Positions 1 to 7,804 of a stretch of 16,251 nt of DNA are shown in pieces; the stretch's first letter is position 1; the number at the start of each line of letters is the position of its first letter. This DNA comes from a bacterium (lineage in GTDB: Bacteria; Babelota; Babeliae; Babelales; Chromulinivoraceae), in the NCBI GenBank assembly GCA_947377595.1, contig CANCGK010000009.1:1-16251 (forward strand), in the 5' to 3' direction. The position numbers were made by a program, and so were the translations under genes. The notes under the pieces were generated by a model, which saw only the letters and a program-made list of their open reading frames with translations, made no database searches and was not told the DNA's origin.

Positions 1-228
1 AATTTTATCGCAGTTTGTAAAATGGGTTTGCTTGCATACAATGTGATGACAAAAGATAATTTTATTCATCTCCTTTTTGCATGGGATGAAATGTTAGCAA
101 CATTACCACCATTTGCACTACTTTATCAAGATGATCAGGGTTGGTATAATGTTATGCCGTTTGAATCTCAAGAAGAGATGGATGAATTTATTGCACAGCA
201 TACTCCGGTAGAAAATCTACACGAATAA
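1..228 (+). CDS. C-terminal fragment of an unrecognised protein
   Basis: The frame is open from the first base of the window to the TAA at 226-228, so this is the last 75 residues of a gene that begins outside. An internal ATG at 22 exists but has no ribosome-binding site, so a start there is unlikely. The fragment is acidic near its end (repeated E and D in the last 25 residues) and has a moderately hydrophobic middle with aromatic residues (FAWDEM, FALLY, GWYNVM). It has no signal peptide, membrane span or motif that I recognise. In many bacteria murF lies directly before mraY, but nothing here resembles the MurF C-terminus. A separate promoter for mraY lies in the 50-base gap that follows, so the two genes need not be one operon. 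Confidence 0.7.
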   Translation, partial: NFIAVCKMGLLAYNVMTKDNFIHLLFAWDEMLATLPPFALLYQDDQGWYNVMPFESQEEMDEFIAQHTPVENLHE

Positions 229-251
229 AGATGTCATGTTTTTTAATTGCC

Positions 252-280
252 CTGACATAAGCAACGTTGTAAGCTAATAT
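252..280 (+). promoter_or_regulatory. Promoter of mraY
   Basis: CTGACA (252-257) and TAATAT (275-280) are separated by exactly 17 bases, which matches the sigma-70 consensus at 5 of 6 and 5 of 6 positions. The -10 box overlaps the upstream ATG at 279. A transcript from here would start near 287, so that ATG would not be in the message. This is one of the reasons for preferring the start at 324. Confidence 0.6.
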
Positions 281-309
281 GTATCGCACTTTTCATTATC
301 ATAGACTGC

Positions 310-314
310 AAAGG
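310..314 (+). promoter_or_regulatory. Ribosome-binding site that fixes the mraY start
   Basis: AAAGG lies 9 bases before the ATG at 324. AAAGGA-like sites precede nearly every gene in this window, whereas the ATG at 279 has none in front of it. Confidence 0.6.
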
Positions 315-323
315 TTGTTTTTT

Positions 324-1388
324 ATGTTTTTATCAATTGCATCATCTATGCAAGGTTATGTCGCATCAGTTCATGTAGCGCATTACATTACCGTACGAGT
401 TGTCGGATCAATGCTAACATCATTGTTTTTATCATTATTATGCGGGAATGCTTTTATTGAATTTTCAAAAAAAATGTTTACAGCGCAGGTTCGTGCTTTT
501 ACTCCAGAAAGTCACAAAAAAAAAGATAATATTCCTAGCATGGGCGGATTATTTATTTTGCTCATTGTTATCTTAACCATGATTTTATGGTCCGATTGGA
601 CGAAGTCAGATGTGTGGTTATTTTTATTAACACTGCTTGGATTTGGTGGCATTGGGTGTGCTGATGATGTCTATAAAATGCTTAAGCAGGGTGGTTTGCG
701 TGCAAAAACTAAATTTCGTTTACAAATTTTTGTAGGGTTTATTGTTGCTTGTGCAATGATCTGGTTGCAAAAACCATCGACAGAGCTGTGGTTTCCATTT
801 TTTAAACATCTTCATTTTGATCTTGGTTTATTTTTTATTCCATGGGTTATTTTTTTGCTTGTAGGAACAAGTAATGCGGTCAACTTGACTGATGGGCTTG
901 ATGGCCTTGCTATTGGCGCTTTAATGACCAATTTTTCGGTATTTTCGATTATTGCGTATGTTGCAGGACACTTTACTTTTGCGCATTATCTACAAATTCC
1001 TTTTGCAGCATCAAGTGAAGTTGCCGTTTTGGGAGCAATTTTAGTGGGAGCATCGCTTGGATTTTTGTGGTTTAATGCTCATCCTGCGCAAGTTTTTATG
1101 GGTGATGTTGGTTCTTTGTCGCTAGGTGCAGTGTTAGCATTGATGGCGTTGCTGACCAAGCAAGAATTGCTATTATCAATTTCTGGTGGATTGTTTGTTT
1201 TTGAGACGTTATCAGTTATTTTTCAGATGATGTCTTGGAAGTTGTATAAAAAAAAGTTATTTAAAATGGCGCCAATTCATCATCATTTTGAGCTGCTTGG
1301 TTGGAACGAAGCAAAGATTACCGTGCGATTTAATATTATTTCGTTTGTATTATGCTTGCTTGCATTAATTACCTTAAAAATAAGATAA
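324..1388 (+). CDS. mraY: Phospho-N-acetylmuramoyl-pentapeptide-transferase MraY
   Basis: MraY transfers phospho-MurNAc-pentapeptide from its UDP carrier to undecaprenyl phosphate in the inner membrane. This makes lipid I, the first membrane step of peptidoglycan synthesis. All family signatures are present (numbering from 324): PESHKKKDNIPSMGG near 61-75, the DD pair at 114-115 (ADDVYK), NLTDGLDG at 187-194, FMGD with its catalytic aspartate at 261, and the HHHFE loop at 319-323 that precedes LLGWNE. These positions are almost the same as in E. coli MraY (about 360 residues). The product is 354 residues with about ten hydrophobic spans. The ATG at 324 gives an N-terminus that aligns end to end with E. 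coli, has an AAAGG site, and lies after the promoter. The ATG at 279 would add 15 basic and aromatic residues. The gene stands apart from murF and murD, unlike the usual dcw cluster, and faces the minus-strand cassette. It implies that the organism makes lipid I. Confidence 0.97.
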   Translation: MFLSIASSMQGYVASVHVAHYITVRVVGSMLTSLFLSLLCGNAFIEFSKKMFTAQVRAFTPESHKKKDNIPSMGGLFILLIVILTMILWSDWTKSDVWLFLLTLLGFGGIGCADDVYKMLKQGGLRAKTKFRLQIFVGFIVACAMIWLQKPSTELWFPFFKHLHFDLGLFFIPWVIFLLVGTSNAVNLTDGLDGLAIGALMTNFSVFSIIAYVAGHFTFAHYLQIPFAASSEVAVLGAILVGASLGFLWFNAHPAQVFMGDVGSLSLGAVLALMALLTKQELLLSISGGLFVFETLSVIFQMMSWKLYKKKLFKMAPIHHHFELLGWNEAKITVRFNIISFVLCLLALITLKIR

Positions 1389-1396
1389 AAAAATAA

Positions 1397-1425
1397 GGCA
1401 AGAGCTTGTATAACAAACTCTTGCC
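1397..1425 (-). terminator. Intrinsic terminator of the 317-residue protein gene
   Basis: GGCAAGAG (1397-1404) pairs with CTCTTGCC (1418-1425), followed inward by one mismatch and TTGT/ACAA around a 3-base loop. Read on the minus strand, the hairpin is followed by TTATTTTTTT, a good U-tract, 19 bases after the stop codon. The plus side has no T-run, so it stops leftward transcription best, but the hairpin also sits just after mraY and may help insulate the convergent genes. Confidence 0.8.
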
Positions 1426-1444
1426 AATGTAGTCTTAGATACTA

Positions 1445-2398
1445 TTATAAGTCGCCACCTGTAGTAATTGAAGCATCACCTAATCTATTAGAACTATCTT
1501 TCAAACGTGTATCTACAAATCGACTAACTTCTTGACCAAAAGCTTTTGCCTTTTCGTAACCAGATGCTAGAGCTTGTGAGCCTGCTTGATAAGCATTACT
1601 TGCTTGTTCAGATGCCCATGAACCAGTATCATTAACTTGTCCTGAAACTTCTTGCGGATTTGACTCATTCATACTTGATGATTCTGCTGGAGCTGAAACT
1701 TCAGGTGCTGTAGGTGCTGGAATTGAACGAGATCTCCAGTTGCTCCATTTTGATTTAACTTCTTGACTTACATCGTTTGCTTTTTGAGTGGTAGACTGCC
1801 AAGCATTATCTAAAGATTGACCAACGTCTTGACTAAAAGTTTTTGTCTTTTCGTAACCAGATGCTAGAGCTTGCGAGCCTGCTTGATAAGCACTATTTGC
1901 TTGTTCAGATGCCCATGAGCCAGTATCATTAACTTGTCCTGCAAATGTTGGATTAGTATAATATTGGTGTGCTGCATAAGTAGCACCAGCTACAACAGTA
2001 GCGCCAACTGCCAATGTTGTATAATCTTTCCATGTCCATGTTTCTTTAGTTGTGACGACTTTGCCTTCTTCTGGCATTGGAGTTACTGTTACTGTAACTT
2101 CTGTGATTGTATTATCTTCTGTATTTTCTGTTACGTGTGTATCAACTGATGCTTGAACAACTTGACCTGGTTGTAACATTTCTTCTTTGACTTCGATTTT
2201 ATGAGAATCTTCTTCGACGACAACTGGTCTTGATGACTGAGCAACTCGTCTTTGCGCAACTCCTCTTTTTTGAGGCTTTGCTGATCTTGTAGATTTTTTG
2301 ACGGCTGAATTTTTTGATGATGTTTGAGAAGATTTACATTCCATTTTTGCAAACGCAAACACTGATAAAACCAACAAACCGATTCTTGCATTTTTCAT
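1445..2398 (-). CDS. Exported single-span protein with two internal helical repeats
   Basis: I do not recognise this 317-residue protein. It starts with a Sec-type signal (MKN followed by a hydrophobic stretch to about residue 17). A basic, Ser/Lys/Arg-rich segment follows (22-58), then an acidic Glu/Val/Thr-rich segment (60-118), then an aromatic WTWKDY and a small-residue span at about 127-142 (TTLAVGATVVAGATYAA). The rest is amphipathic, Ala/Ser/Gln-rich helix. A 38-residue module beginning GQVNDTGSWASEQ occurs at 154-191 and again at 253-290, nearly identical in protein and DNA. The span resembles those of the 826-, 860- and 977-residue proteins encoded nearby, which suggests a shared way of being anchored. 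The start has an AAAGGAA site, and the gene has its own promoter and terminator, so it is a separate unit. A role in the envelope or at the host interface is inferred only. Confidence 0.85.
   Translation of the reverse strand: MKNARIGLLVLSVFAFAKMECKSSQTSSKNSAVKKSTRSAKPQKRGVAQRRVAQSSRPVVVEEDSHKIEVKEEMLQPGQVVQASVDTHVTENTEDNTITEVTVTVTPMPEEGKVVTTKETWTWKDYTTLAVGATVVAGATYAAHQYYTNPTFAGQVNDTGSWASEQANSAYQAGSQALASGYEKTKTFSQDVGQSLDNAWQSTTQKANDVSQEVKSKWSNWRSRSIPAPTAPEVSAPAESSSMNESNPQEVSGQVNDTGSWASEQASNAYQAGSQALASGYEKAKAFGQEVSRFVDTRLKDSSNRLGDASITTGGDL
1531..1941 (-). repeat. Two 114-bp direct repeats inside the 317-residue protein gene
   Basis: The copies are at 1531-1644 and 1828-1941, offset by 297 bases, which is exactly 99 codons, so the frame is kept. 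They differ at only a handful of positions by eye. The second half of each copy (CAGATGCTAGAGCTTG and onward) is almost identical. This looks like a recent in-frame duplication. Confidence 0.9.
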
Positions 2399-2442
2399 AG
2401 TATATTCCTTTTTTTGACTTGTATACTTTTTCTACTAATCAG

Positions 2443-2472
2443 ATATTATCAAATAGTAAACTTTTAACGCAA
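2443..2472 (-). promoter_or_regulatory. Promoter of the 317-residue protein gene
   Basis: On the minus strand, TTGCGT (2467-2472) and TAATAT (2443-2448) are 18 bases apart. The -10 side, CTATTTGATAATATC, nearly matches the promoter of the 459-residue gene (CTATTTGATATTATCC). The stretch around and upstream of -35 (to about 2489) matches the region before the 826-residue gene. Confidence 0.55.
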
Positions 2473-2515
2473 GAGATTTGTATTGTTTTTTTCCATTATG
2501 ATTTTTTCAAATTCT

Positions 2516-2540
2516 AAAAATCCTTACTCAAGCCATTTTT
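2516..2540 (-). terminator. Weak possible terminator after the 860-residue protein gene
   Basis: AAAAAT and ATTTTT can pair, with an inner CTT/AAG step and a GAGT loop, about 23 bases after the stop codon. The stem is nearly all A-T, so it is poor evidence by itself. Its placement between the gene end and the next promoter is what supports it. I see nothing better in 2473-2562. Confidence 0.3.
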
Positions 2541-2562
2541 AAAGATTTTCAGATCATGCATT

Positions 2563-5145
2563 TTATTGATTTTGATCATAATTTTCATACGTCCCTTGAG
2601 GGATAAAATTATCTGCAAGGTAATAACCTGCAGCACCTACAAGGCCTGCAGCAACAGCACCTTTTGCACCAGTTCTTGCAAGTTTTTGTAAATTATTTTT
2701 TGTAGCTTGAGATGAAAAACTTTTTTTTGCAGAAGATTGCGCTTGAGAGTTTGCAGTATTGCCCGGTGCAGATGGTGTTGTAGAAGATTGAGCTTGAGAG
2801 TTTGCAGTATTGCCCGGTGCAGATGGTGTTGTAGAAGATTGAGCTTGAGAGTTTGTAGCATTGCCAGATGTAGATGGAGTTGCAGAAGATTGAGCTTGAG
2901 AGTTTGTAGTATTGCCAGATGTAGATGGAGTTGCAGAAGATTGAACTTGAGAGTTTGCAGTATTGCCCGGTGCAGATGGAGTTGTAGAAGATTGAGCTTG
3001 AGAGTTTGTAGCATTTTCTTTTTTTGCTGCAGCGGCGTGAGCTTGTGCGGCTTTTATCTTGGAGTTGATTGTGTAAACTCCAGTTCCAGCTGCGCCAATA
3101 AGACCAGCTGTAGCAAGAGCCTCTTGCGGATCAATAGAATTTAAAATATGAGGTATGTCAATTTGCTCCGTTTCTGTATCAGGGTTTTTATCTACATGAG
3201 GGTTTATTGCATCATTTGCTTGAGATGTTTCAAATTTCATTTCAGGCAAAGTTATTGGAGCTTTTAAAATTGCTGGTGTTGATAGTCTAAAAAAAGGTAT
3301 GCTGATATCATAAAAATTACGAGGCGTTTTACCTTGATCGGTTTCTTGTTGTTTATTATTTTCAGCTTTTGCACTTGTCGCCAATGGTTGTGAGTTTGCT
3401 GGATTTTTTGTTGGCGTGGGTGCTGGTTGAGGTAATACATATGATCCAATCGCTTGTGCGCTATTTTTTACACCATATCCAACAGCTACTGCTGTGCCAA
3501 TAACTGCAACACCAGCAATAATTTTTGCTGTCCAACTCCATGATTGATCATCTCGTAATGCGCCATAGTCTGGATCTTTACATAACAGATCTAATTGATT
3601 ATCATATGCCATCAGTTGGCTGAGTGCGCCATCAATGAGCCAGGTAAATTGTGCTGGGATAATCATACCGATGTAATAATTGGAGTTTTTATTTGCGATG
3701 TACATTGCGGTTTGTACCGCTTTGCGGATATGTAAAAGATCTGGATGTGATCTTTTTTTGATATCTGTACTAGAATTTTCTATTTTCTGGATCATTTCAT
3801 TAAAAGTATTACAATGATTGTACAAATAATTTGCGGCATCAATCGTAAGACTTGTACTATAGTGACATAATTCTTGCAAATTAACATTATGCTCATTATG
3901 TTCAGATACTTGTTGTTGTGCTACAAACATTTGTTTAAATAAAAGGTCTGCAATCTCATCAGCATACATTCTTTGTTTGTAATCAAATTGTTTTATAATG
4001 TTATAGAGTAGAGCATCAGGAATTGTTACTATGTTTCTTGGGTCATGAATGTTCCTATAATTAAGAGAATTAAGTGGTATTGATTGCGATGCATCGGAGC
4101 TCATAGATTGTACATTTTTTGCATAAACAGCATCTTGCAGGGGAGTTGGTATCCATTCCCATGCATAATCGGTCCAAGATCGCTTGCTTATAACTTTATC
4201 TAAAGCCTTGGTAAGTTTATTTTGAATTTCTGTAAAAGCTTGCTGTAAATCAGGATCTAACGATGGCATAAATGATGAATTGAGTCGAGGGTTATAAAGT
4301 AATTTTGGATGTTGTATCAATACATCAAGCTTTGCAGTCAGCTGTGCAAGTTCTAAAGCTTCTTGAGCTGCATGCAATGCATTAATTTTACTTCTTATAT
4401 CTTTTTTTGAATTAGCGTTTATAATTTCCTGTGTGGTTGGTAGGTCTTGTACCTTACCGGTAACAACATTGACTCTAAAAGGGCGATGAACGTAAGAAAG
4501 GACAATGGATTGCATTTCTGGAGAAAAATAAGCATCTTGTATGAGTTGTTCAGCCTGGGCCGTGATGAGATTATCTTGAGCTTGCTGTAGCATGGAATTG
4601 AGTCTATTTTGAGAATTTTCAATCGCCTCGAATATGTCATTAAATGTATATCTATTTGTCTCAAACAAACTACTCATCAAGTTATATATATCCTTGGCAG
4701 TTGTTCGCACTATCTGACTTGTAGTGATGAGAGTTTCAATAATTTTAGTAATAATTTGAGCTTGTTGATAAATATTTGGATGATGTTGTAACGATGCATT
4801 CAGAGCTAAAACAGTTTGATCTGTTTCTATGAATTTTATTTCATTATTTGATTTTATGCTCTGTATATTTTCGTTTACATTAGATAGTTTGGGACCTTCT
4901 TCTTTTTTATGTATAATCTTTGTAACGATTTGATACATCTTATTCAATTCTTCTTTGATGCCTAAGAATTCTGTATACGCCTTTTTGACAAGTTCATTGG
5001 TAAATGTTGCGTCAACGGGATTTGTTTGCCCATCTTGTCTAAAATCACTGCTTGATAAACTGCTTGATGCGCAAATATCTCCTGCAAAAAAAATACATAA
5101 CAACAGACATTTTTGTAGCAATGCTCGAAAAGTATGACGATTCAT
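2563..5145 (-). CDS. Large exported coiled-coil protein, paralogue of its two neighbours, with a 17-residue tandem repeat
   Basis: This is an unrecognised 860-residue protein. A Sec signal (MNRHTFRALL with a hydrophobic core to about 24) is followed by long helical stretches. Motifs shared with the 826- and 977-residue proteins come in the same order: AYFSPEMQ...PF...TGK..DLPT.QEI (about 205-241), LLFKQMFVAQQQ (401-412), KAVQTAMYIANKN (475-487) and a membrane span (about 540-561, IIAGVAVIGTAVAVGYG) that follows SWSW. A second small-residue hydrophobic patch lies near 676-693. Five 17-residue copies of NSQAQSSTTPSAPGNTA plus a partial sixth (about 714-807) then lead to a last hydrophobic Gly/Ala segment (about 829-845) and a QGTYENYD ending. 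That ending resembles KGTYKKFDD in the 826-residue protein. The ATG at 5145 has AAAGGAT before it. An in-frame TTG at 5169 lacks a good site. The gene starts 28 bases after the 826-residue gene ends, so the two are probably co-transcribed. Function unknown. Confidence 0.88.
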   Translation of the reverse strand: MNRHTFRALLQKCLLLCIFFAGDICASSSLSSSDFRQDGQTNPVDATFTNELVKKAYTEFLGIKEELNKMYQIVTKIIHKKEEGPKLSNVNENIQSIKSNNEIKFIETDQTVLALNASLQHHPNIYQQAQIITKIIETLITTSQIVRTTAKDIYNLMSSLFETNRYTFNDIFEAIENSQNRLNSMLQQAQDNLITAQAEQLIQDAYFSPEMQSIVLSYVHRPFRVNVVTGKVQDLPTTQEIINANSKKDIRSKINALHAAQEALELAQLTAKLDVLIQHPKLLYNPRLNSSFMPSLDPDLQQAFTEIQNKLTKALDKVISKRSWTDYAWEWIPTPLQDAVYAKNVQSMSSDASQSIPLNSLNYRNIHDPRNIVTIPDALLYNIIKQFDYKQRMYADEIADLLFKQMFVAQQQVSEHNEHNVNLQELCHYSTSLTIDAANYLYNHCNTFNEMIQKIENSSTDIKKRSHPDLLHIRKAVQTAMYIANKNSNYYIGMIIPAQFTWLIDGALSQLMAYDNQLDLLCKDPDYGALRDDQSWSWTAKIIAGVAVIGTAVAVGYGVKNSAQAIGSYVLPQPAPTPTKNPANSQPLATSAKAENNKQQETDQGKTPRNFYDISIPFFRLSTPAILKAPITLPEMKFETSQANDAINPHVDKNPDTETEQIDIPHILNSIDPQEALATAGLIGAAGTGVYTINSKIKAAQAHAAAAKKENATNSQAQSSTTPSAPGNTANSQVQSSATPSTSGNTTNSQAQSSATPSTSGNATNSQAQSSTTPSAPGNTANSQAQSSTTPSAPGNTANSQAQSSAKKSFSSQATKNNLQKLARTGAKGAVAAGLVGAAGYYLADNFIPQGTYENYDQNQ
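2729..3013 (-). repeat. 51-bp tandem repeat array (five copies and a part)
   Basis: The unit is 51 bases long and encodes NSQAQSSTTPSAPGNTA. Five full copies and one partial copy run head to tail in frame. Two middle copies carry TPSTSGN(T/A)T in place of TPSAPGNTA, so there are at least two unit types. Such a Ser/Thr/Pro/Gln linker is usually flexible and exposed. Copy number could vary between strains. Confidence 0.92.
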
Positions 5146-5151
5146 AGGTAG

Positions 5152-5158
5152 ATCCTTT
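5152..5158 (-). promoter_or_regulatory. Ribosome-binding site that fixes the 860-residue start
   Basis: On the minus strand, AAAGGAT lies 6 bases before the ATG at 5145. It is downstream of the competing TTG at 5169, so the longer frame is less likely to be the real product. Confidence 0.6.
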
Positions 5159-5173
5159 ATTCTTTGCAATATT

Positions 5174-7654
5174 TTATGATTGAGTGCTTTGTGCGATCAG
5201 TGATGCAACTTGTTGTGCAAATTCAGGGTTGGTTTGGGCATTATCCAGGCTAATTTTTTGAAGAATATTGATCATGTTTTCTTTAGTTGTCATATTTTGA
5301 GCTTGAATAATGTTAAGACTTTCGATCAATGTTCCCATTGGGTCAAGTTTTTGACTTAAAGCTTGATGTATATTTGTCGATACTGCTTCGTAAATCATTT
5401 GAGGAGCAACTTGTGTTACTTGCGCTTGCTCCGGCTGAGCATAACCATTGCGTTGAGTTTGTTGTTGTTGTTGATTGATCTGCTGTTGGTTTATTAAAGG
5501 TGCTAAACCTTGCGCAGCAAGTCCTGCAAGAGCTGCAACGCCTCCAGCAGTATTGCCAGCTGTAAATAGTCCAAATTGAGCTGTGCTATAGGCATTAGAT
5601 AATGTGTCTTTTGCATTATTCCATAAATCTTTTCTTTTTTTCTCTCCTGTCTCTTTATGTACGATATATTGGCCTGAGCTATTTTTTTGATACGGATCGC
5701 TCCATTGTTCCCATCCTTTTGCAAGAGCATTTGTGCCTAAAATACCTCCAGCAACAGCTCCGGTAGCCATAGCAGTATGTTCTAACATTTGTGCATTGCC
5801 TCCAGTTAAATCATCAAATTTTTTGTAGGTCCCTTTTTGTAGTAATCCTTGATTTTCTGCAGCTTTGGCCATTTGACTGACTCCTACTACGGTACCAGAT
5901 ACCCATGCAGCTGTTCCTGCTGTGTCAACAATAGACTCTCTCCAAGTCTTTTGATTAACAGGGTCTTCATTAGCCCATTGACTTTCTGGCTTTTGCTTTG
6001 CAGGAACTAGACCAGTTTGCGATTGTGTAGCTGGTTGATTTTGTGGTTCTTTATTTGTAAAAAACCAACTCTTTTGAGTTGAGGTTGTTTGAGCAGGTGT
6101 TGAATTATTAATATGATTGATCTGTTCTGTTATGTTGGTAATCTTTGGGTGTAATATTTCTTGTTGCTTTTCAAGTGCTGCTACATCTCGCTCAAGTACA
6201 GCTTTTCCAGTTGCCGGTGCAGATTTCATTTGTGATTTTAATGTGTTAATTTGAATTTGATTTTTATTGTACTGGCCACTTGTTTGATCGTATTCTTGCT
6301 GGATTTTTTCTTGATCAGCAGCTTTATTGCCAAACAGCGTTGAGCTTACAGTTGTTTTAACATCATCAATTATTTGACGTGGATTTCCGTTTGACAGGAA
6401 ATATGCAGTGCCAATTACAGCTGCAGTGACGACAATTCCGGCTGCGATTTTAGCAGAATTTGACCATCCTGCTTCTAAGTCAATATCTTCTTGTGTTGCT
6501 CCATAAGCAGGATTTTTAATCATATTTGCCAGATAGCTTTCGTGTTTGGTCAGCTGGCTGACAATGCCATCAAGCCATGAAGTAACGGATGAAGAAAGCA
6601 TTGACCCTGCATTGTAACTTGAATTTTTGTTGGCAATGTATAATGCTGTCTGAATCGCTTGGCGGATATGAATCAATAACTGATGTGCTTGCTTTTGTTG
6701 GGGAGTCAGGGCCGCTTGTAAGTTTGCTCGATAGCCAGATCTACTCGCTAAATTTTGAGCAATTTGGCAAATTGGATAGCTGCCAGAAATTGGATTATAC
6801 AAATCGGGAAATTTATTAAAAATATAATTTTGAGCACTGATTGGGCTTTGCAGGTTAATGGCTACATCTTGTAAAAAATCTTTATCTTTTAGATGATGTT
6901 GTTGTGCGATAAAACATTGTTTAAAGAGCAGATTAGCAGCTTGAGCAGCTTGCATCGAAGTTTCTTTGTAACTATTACTTTTAATGAGTGTTGGCATCAA
7001 TGCTGCTGGGATATCAATCAATGTATCAGAATTGTTAAACGGCACTTGCAGGGATGAATATTGTTGGATGGGTTGGCTTGTTGAGCCAAAATAAGGGACC
7101 CAAGAAAAATATGATGATGAAGGCGCTTGATCAATGGTTTTGCATGCATTGATTGCATTGATCATCCCAGTAATCGATTGTTTTTGATTTTTTAGTTGCG
7201 TCATAATCGAATTGGTTGAATAACTGTTGTCCGGCTGATACATGCTTTCGATCGAAGCGACAAAAAGAGCGACGTCTGTTGCTTCAAGCAGGGCATGAGC
7301 CGCATTTTTCATACTCTCTTTTTGTTGGCTATACAAAGACCTTTGTAAAGTGGAGCCAATTTTTTTTAAGATATCTTCTGTTAATGGCATGCCTTCAATT
7401 TGTCCTGTTAGGCGATTGATAGTCATTGCTTGTTTGTCAAAAAAAGAAAGAATCGACCATTGCAATTCTGGAGAAAAAAAAGATTCTTGTGTTAAACGTT
7501 CTACGCTTTTAAGATGGGTGTGCGCAATATCTTTGGTATATAAATATTGCATGAGGGTAGGTTGAGGTTGTCGCATCATGTTGGTATGAACAGGTTGAAT
7601 CATCATCAAAAGGCTCATACACACCAAGTATTTTTGAAAAAATTTCATAGACAT
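5174..7654 (-). CDS. Large exported coiled-coil protein, paralogue of its two neighbours
   Basis: This is an unrecognised 826-residue protein. A signal peptide (MKFFQKYLVCMSLLMM, probably cut after PVHT) is followed by the shared module FFSPELQWSILSFFD...TG...MPLTEDI (59-95), then SWVPYFG (184-190), LLFKQCFIAQQ (242-252), RQAIQTALYIANKNS (331-345) and a membrane span at about 401-420 (AKIAAGIVVTAAVIGTAYFL) just after GWSNS. A charged coiled coil (about 446-512) and a Gln/Pro-rich linker lead to three further Gly/Ala-rich hydrophobic patches (577-594, 624-645, 690-719) and a Gln-rich tail. KGTYKKFDD (607-615) matches the end of the 860-residue protein. The first ATG (7654) has AAAGAG too close to it. 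The ATG two codons later (7648) has better spacing and may be the true start. The gene leads an operon with the 860-residue gene. The several Gly/Ala patches could be extra membrane contacts. Function unknown. Confidence 0.88.
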   Translation of the reverse strand: MSMKFFQKYLVCMSLLMMIQPVHTNMMRQPQPTLMQYLYTKDIAHTHLKSVERLTQESFFSPELQWSILSFFDKQAMTINRLTGQIEGMPLTEDILKKIGSTLQRSLYSQQKESMKNAAHALLEATDVALFVASIESMYQPDNSYSTNSIMTQLKNQKQSITGMINAINACKTIDQAPSSSYFSWVPYFGSTSQPIQQYSSLQVPFNNSDTLIDIPAALMPTLIKSNSYKETSMQAAQAANLLFKQCFIAQQHHLKDKDFLQDVAINLQSPISAQNYIFNKFPDLYNPISGSYPICQIAQNLASRSGYRANLQAALTPQQKQAHQLLIHIRQAIQTALYIANKNSSYNAGSMLSSSVTSWLDGIVSQLTKHESYLANMIKNPAYGATQEDIDLEAGWSNSAKIAAGIVVTAAVIGTAYFLSNGNPRQIIDDVKTTVSSTLFGNKAADQEKIQQEYDQTSGQYNKNQIQINTLKSQMKSAPATGKAVLERDVAALEKQQEILHPKITNITEQINHINNSTPAQTTSTQKSWFFTNKEPQNQPATQSQTGLVPAKQKPESQWANEDPVNQKTWRESIVDTAGTAAWVSGTVVGVSQMAKAAENQGLLQKGTYKKFDDLTGGNAQMLEHTAMATGAVAGGILGTNALAKGWEQWSDPYQKNSSGQYIVHKETGEKKRKDLWNNAKDTLSNAYSTAQFGLFTAGNTAGGVAALAGLAAQGLAPLINQQQINQQQQQTQRNGYAQPEQAQVTQVAPQMIYEAVSTNIHQALSQKLDPMGTLIESLNIIQAQNMTTKENMINILQKISLDNAQTNPEFAQQVASLIAQSTQS

Positions 7655-7691
7655 GCTCTTTCTTTTAAAAAAATTTACAAAATATAGTGCA

Positions 7692-7721
7692 AGTTTAGTG
7701 AATACAAAAAATAATAAGCAA
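7692..7721 (-). promoter_or_regulatory. Probable promoter of the 826/860 operon
   Basis: On the minus strand, TTGCTT (7716-7721) and TAAACT (7692-7697) are 18 bases apart. The -10 box is only fair (4 of 6). The flanking stretch 7717-7738 (GCAAGAGTTTGTA.ATTGTTT on the plus strand) is nearly the same as that at the 317-residue gene promoter. TTGCTTATTAT also begins the promoter of the 459-residue gene. The site lies correctly between the preceding terminator and the gene. Confidence 0.45.
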
Positions 7722-7747
7722 GAGTTTGTACATTGTTTAAAAAAGAA

Positions 7748-7772
7748 AACCCGCCATAAAGTATGACGGGTT
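7748..7772 (-). terminator. Intrinsic terminator of the 459/977 operon
   Basis: AACCCG (7748-7753) pairs with CGGGTT (7767-7772). After one mismatch, CAT/ATG pairs around a 5-base loop. On the minus strand the hairpin is followed by TTCTTTTTTAAAC. It lies about 32 bases after the stop codon of the 977-residue protein gene. Confidence 0.8.
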
Positions 7773-7804
7773 GATAAAAATGTTGTATAAACTGATGATG
7801 AATA

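Noticed and set aside
1..228. The upstream fragment as the end of murF
   Set aside because: Gene order suggested it, but no MurF C-terminal features are seen in the 75 residues.
2729..3013. Regularly spaced repeat as a CRISPR array
   Set aside because: Units are contiguous with no unique spacers, lie in frame within a gene, and encode a low-complexity linker.
2737..3144. A 135-residue open frame on the plus strand with a repeated Arg/Cys/Ser pattern, and a 125-residue Leu/Gln frame on the minus strand over the same repeat array
   Set aside because: Both are other-frame shadows of the 51-bp tandem repeat. A repeat with a length divisible by three keeps all frames open. Neither has a ribosome-binding site.
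5146..5169. TTG start extending the 860-residue protein by 8 residues
   Set aside because: The AAAGGAT site lies after the TTG and is well placed for the ATG at 5145, which also starts a better signal peptide.
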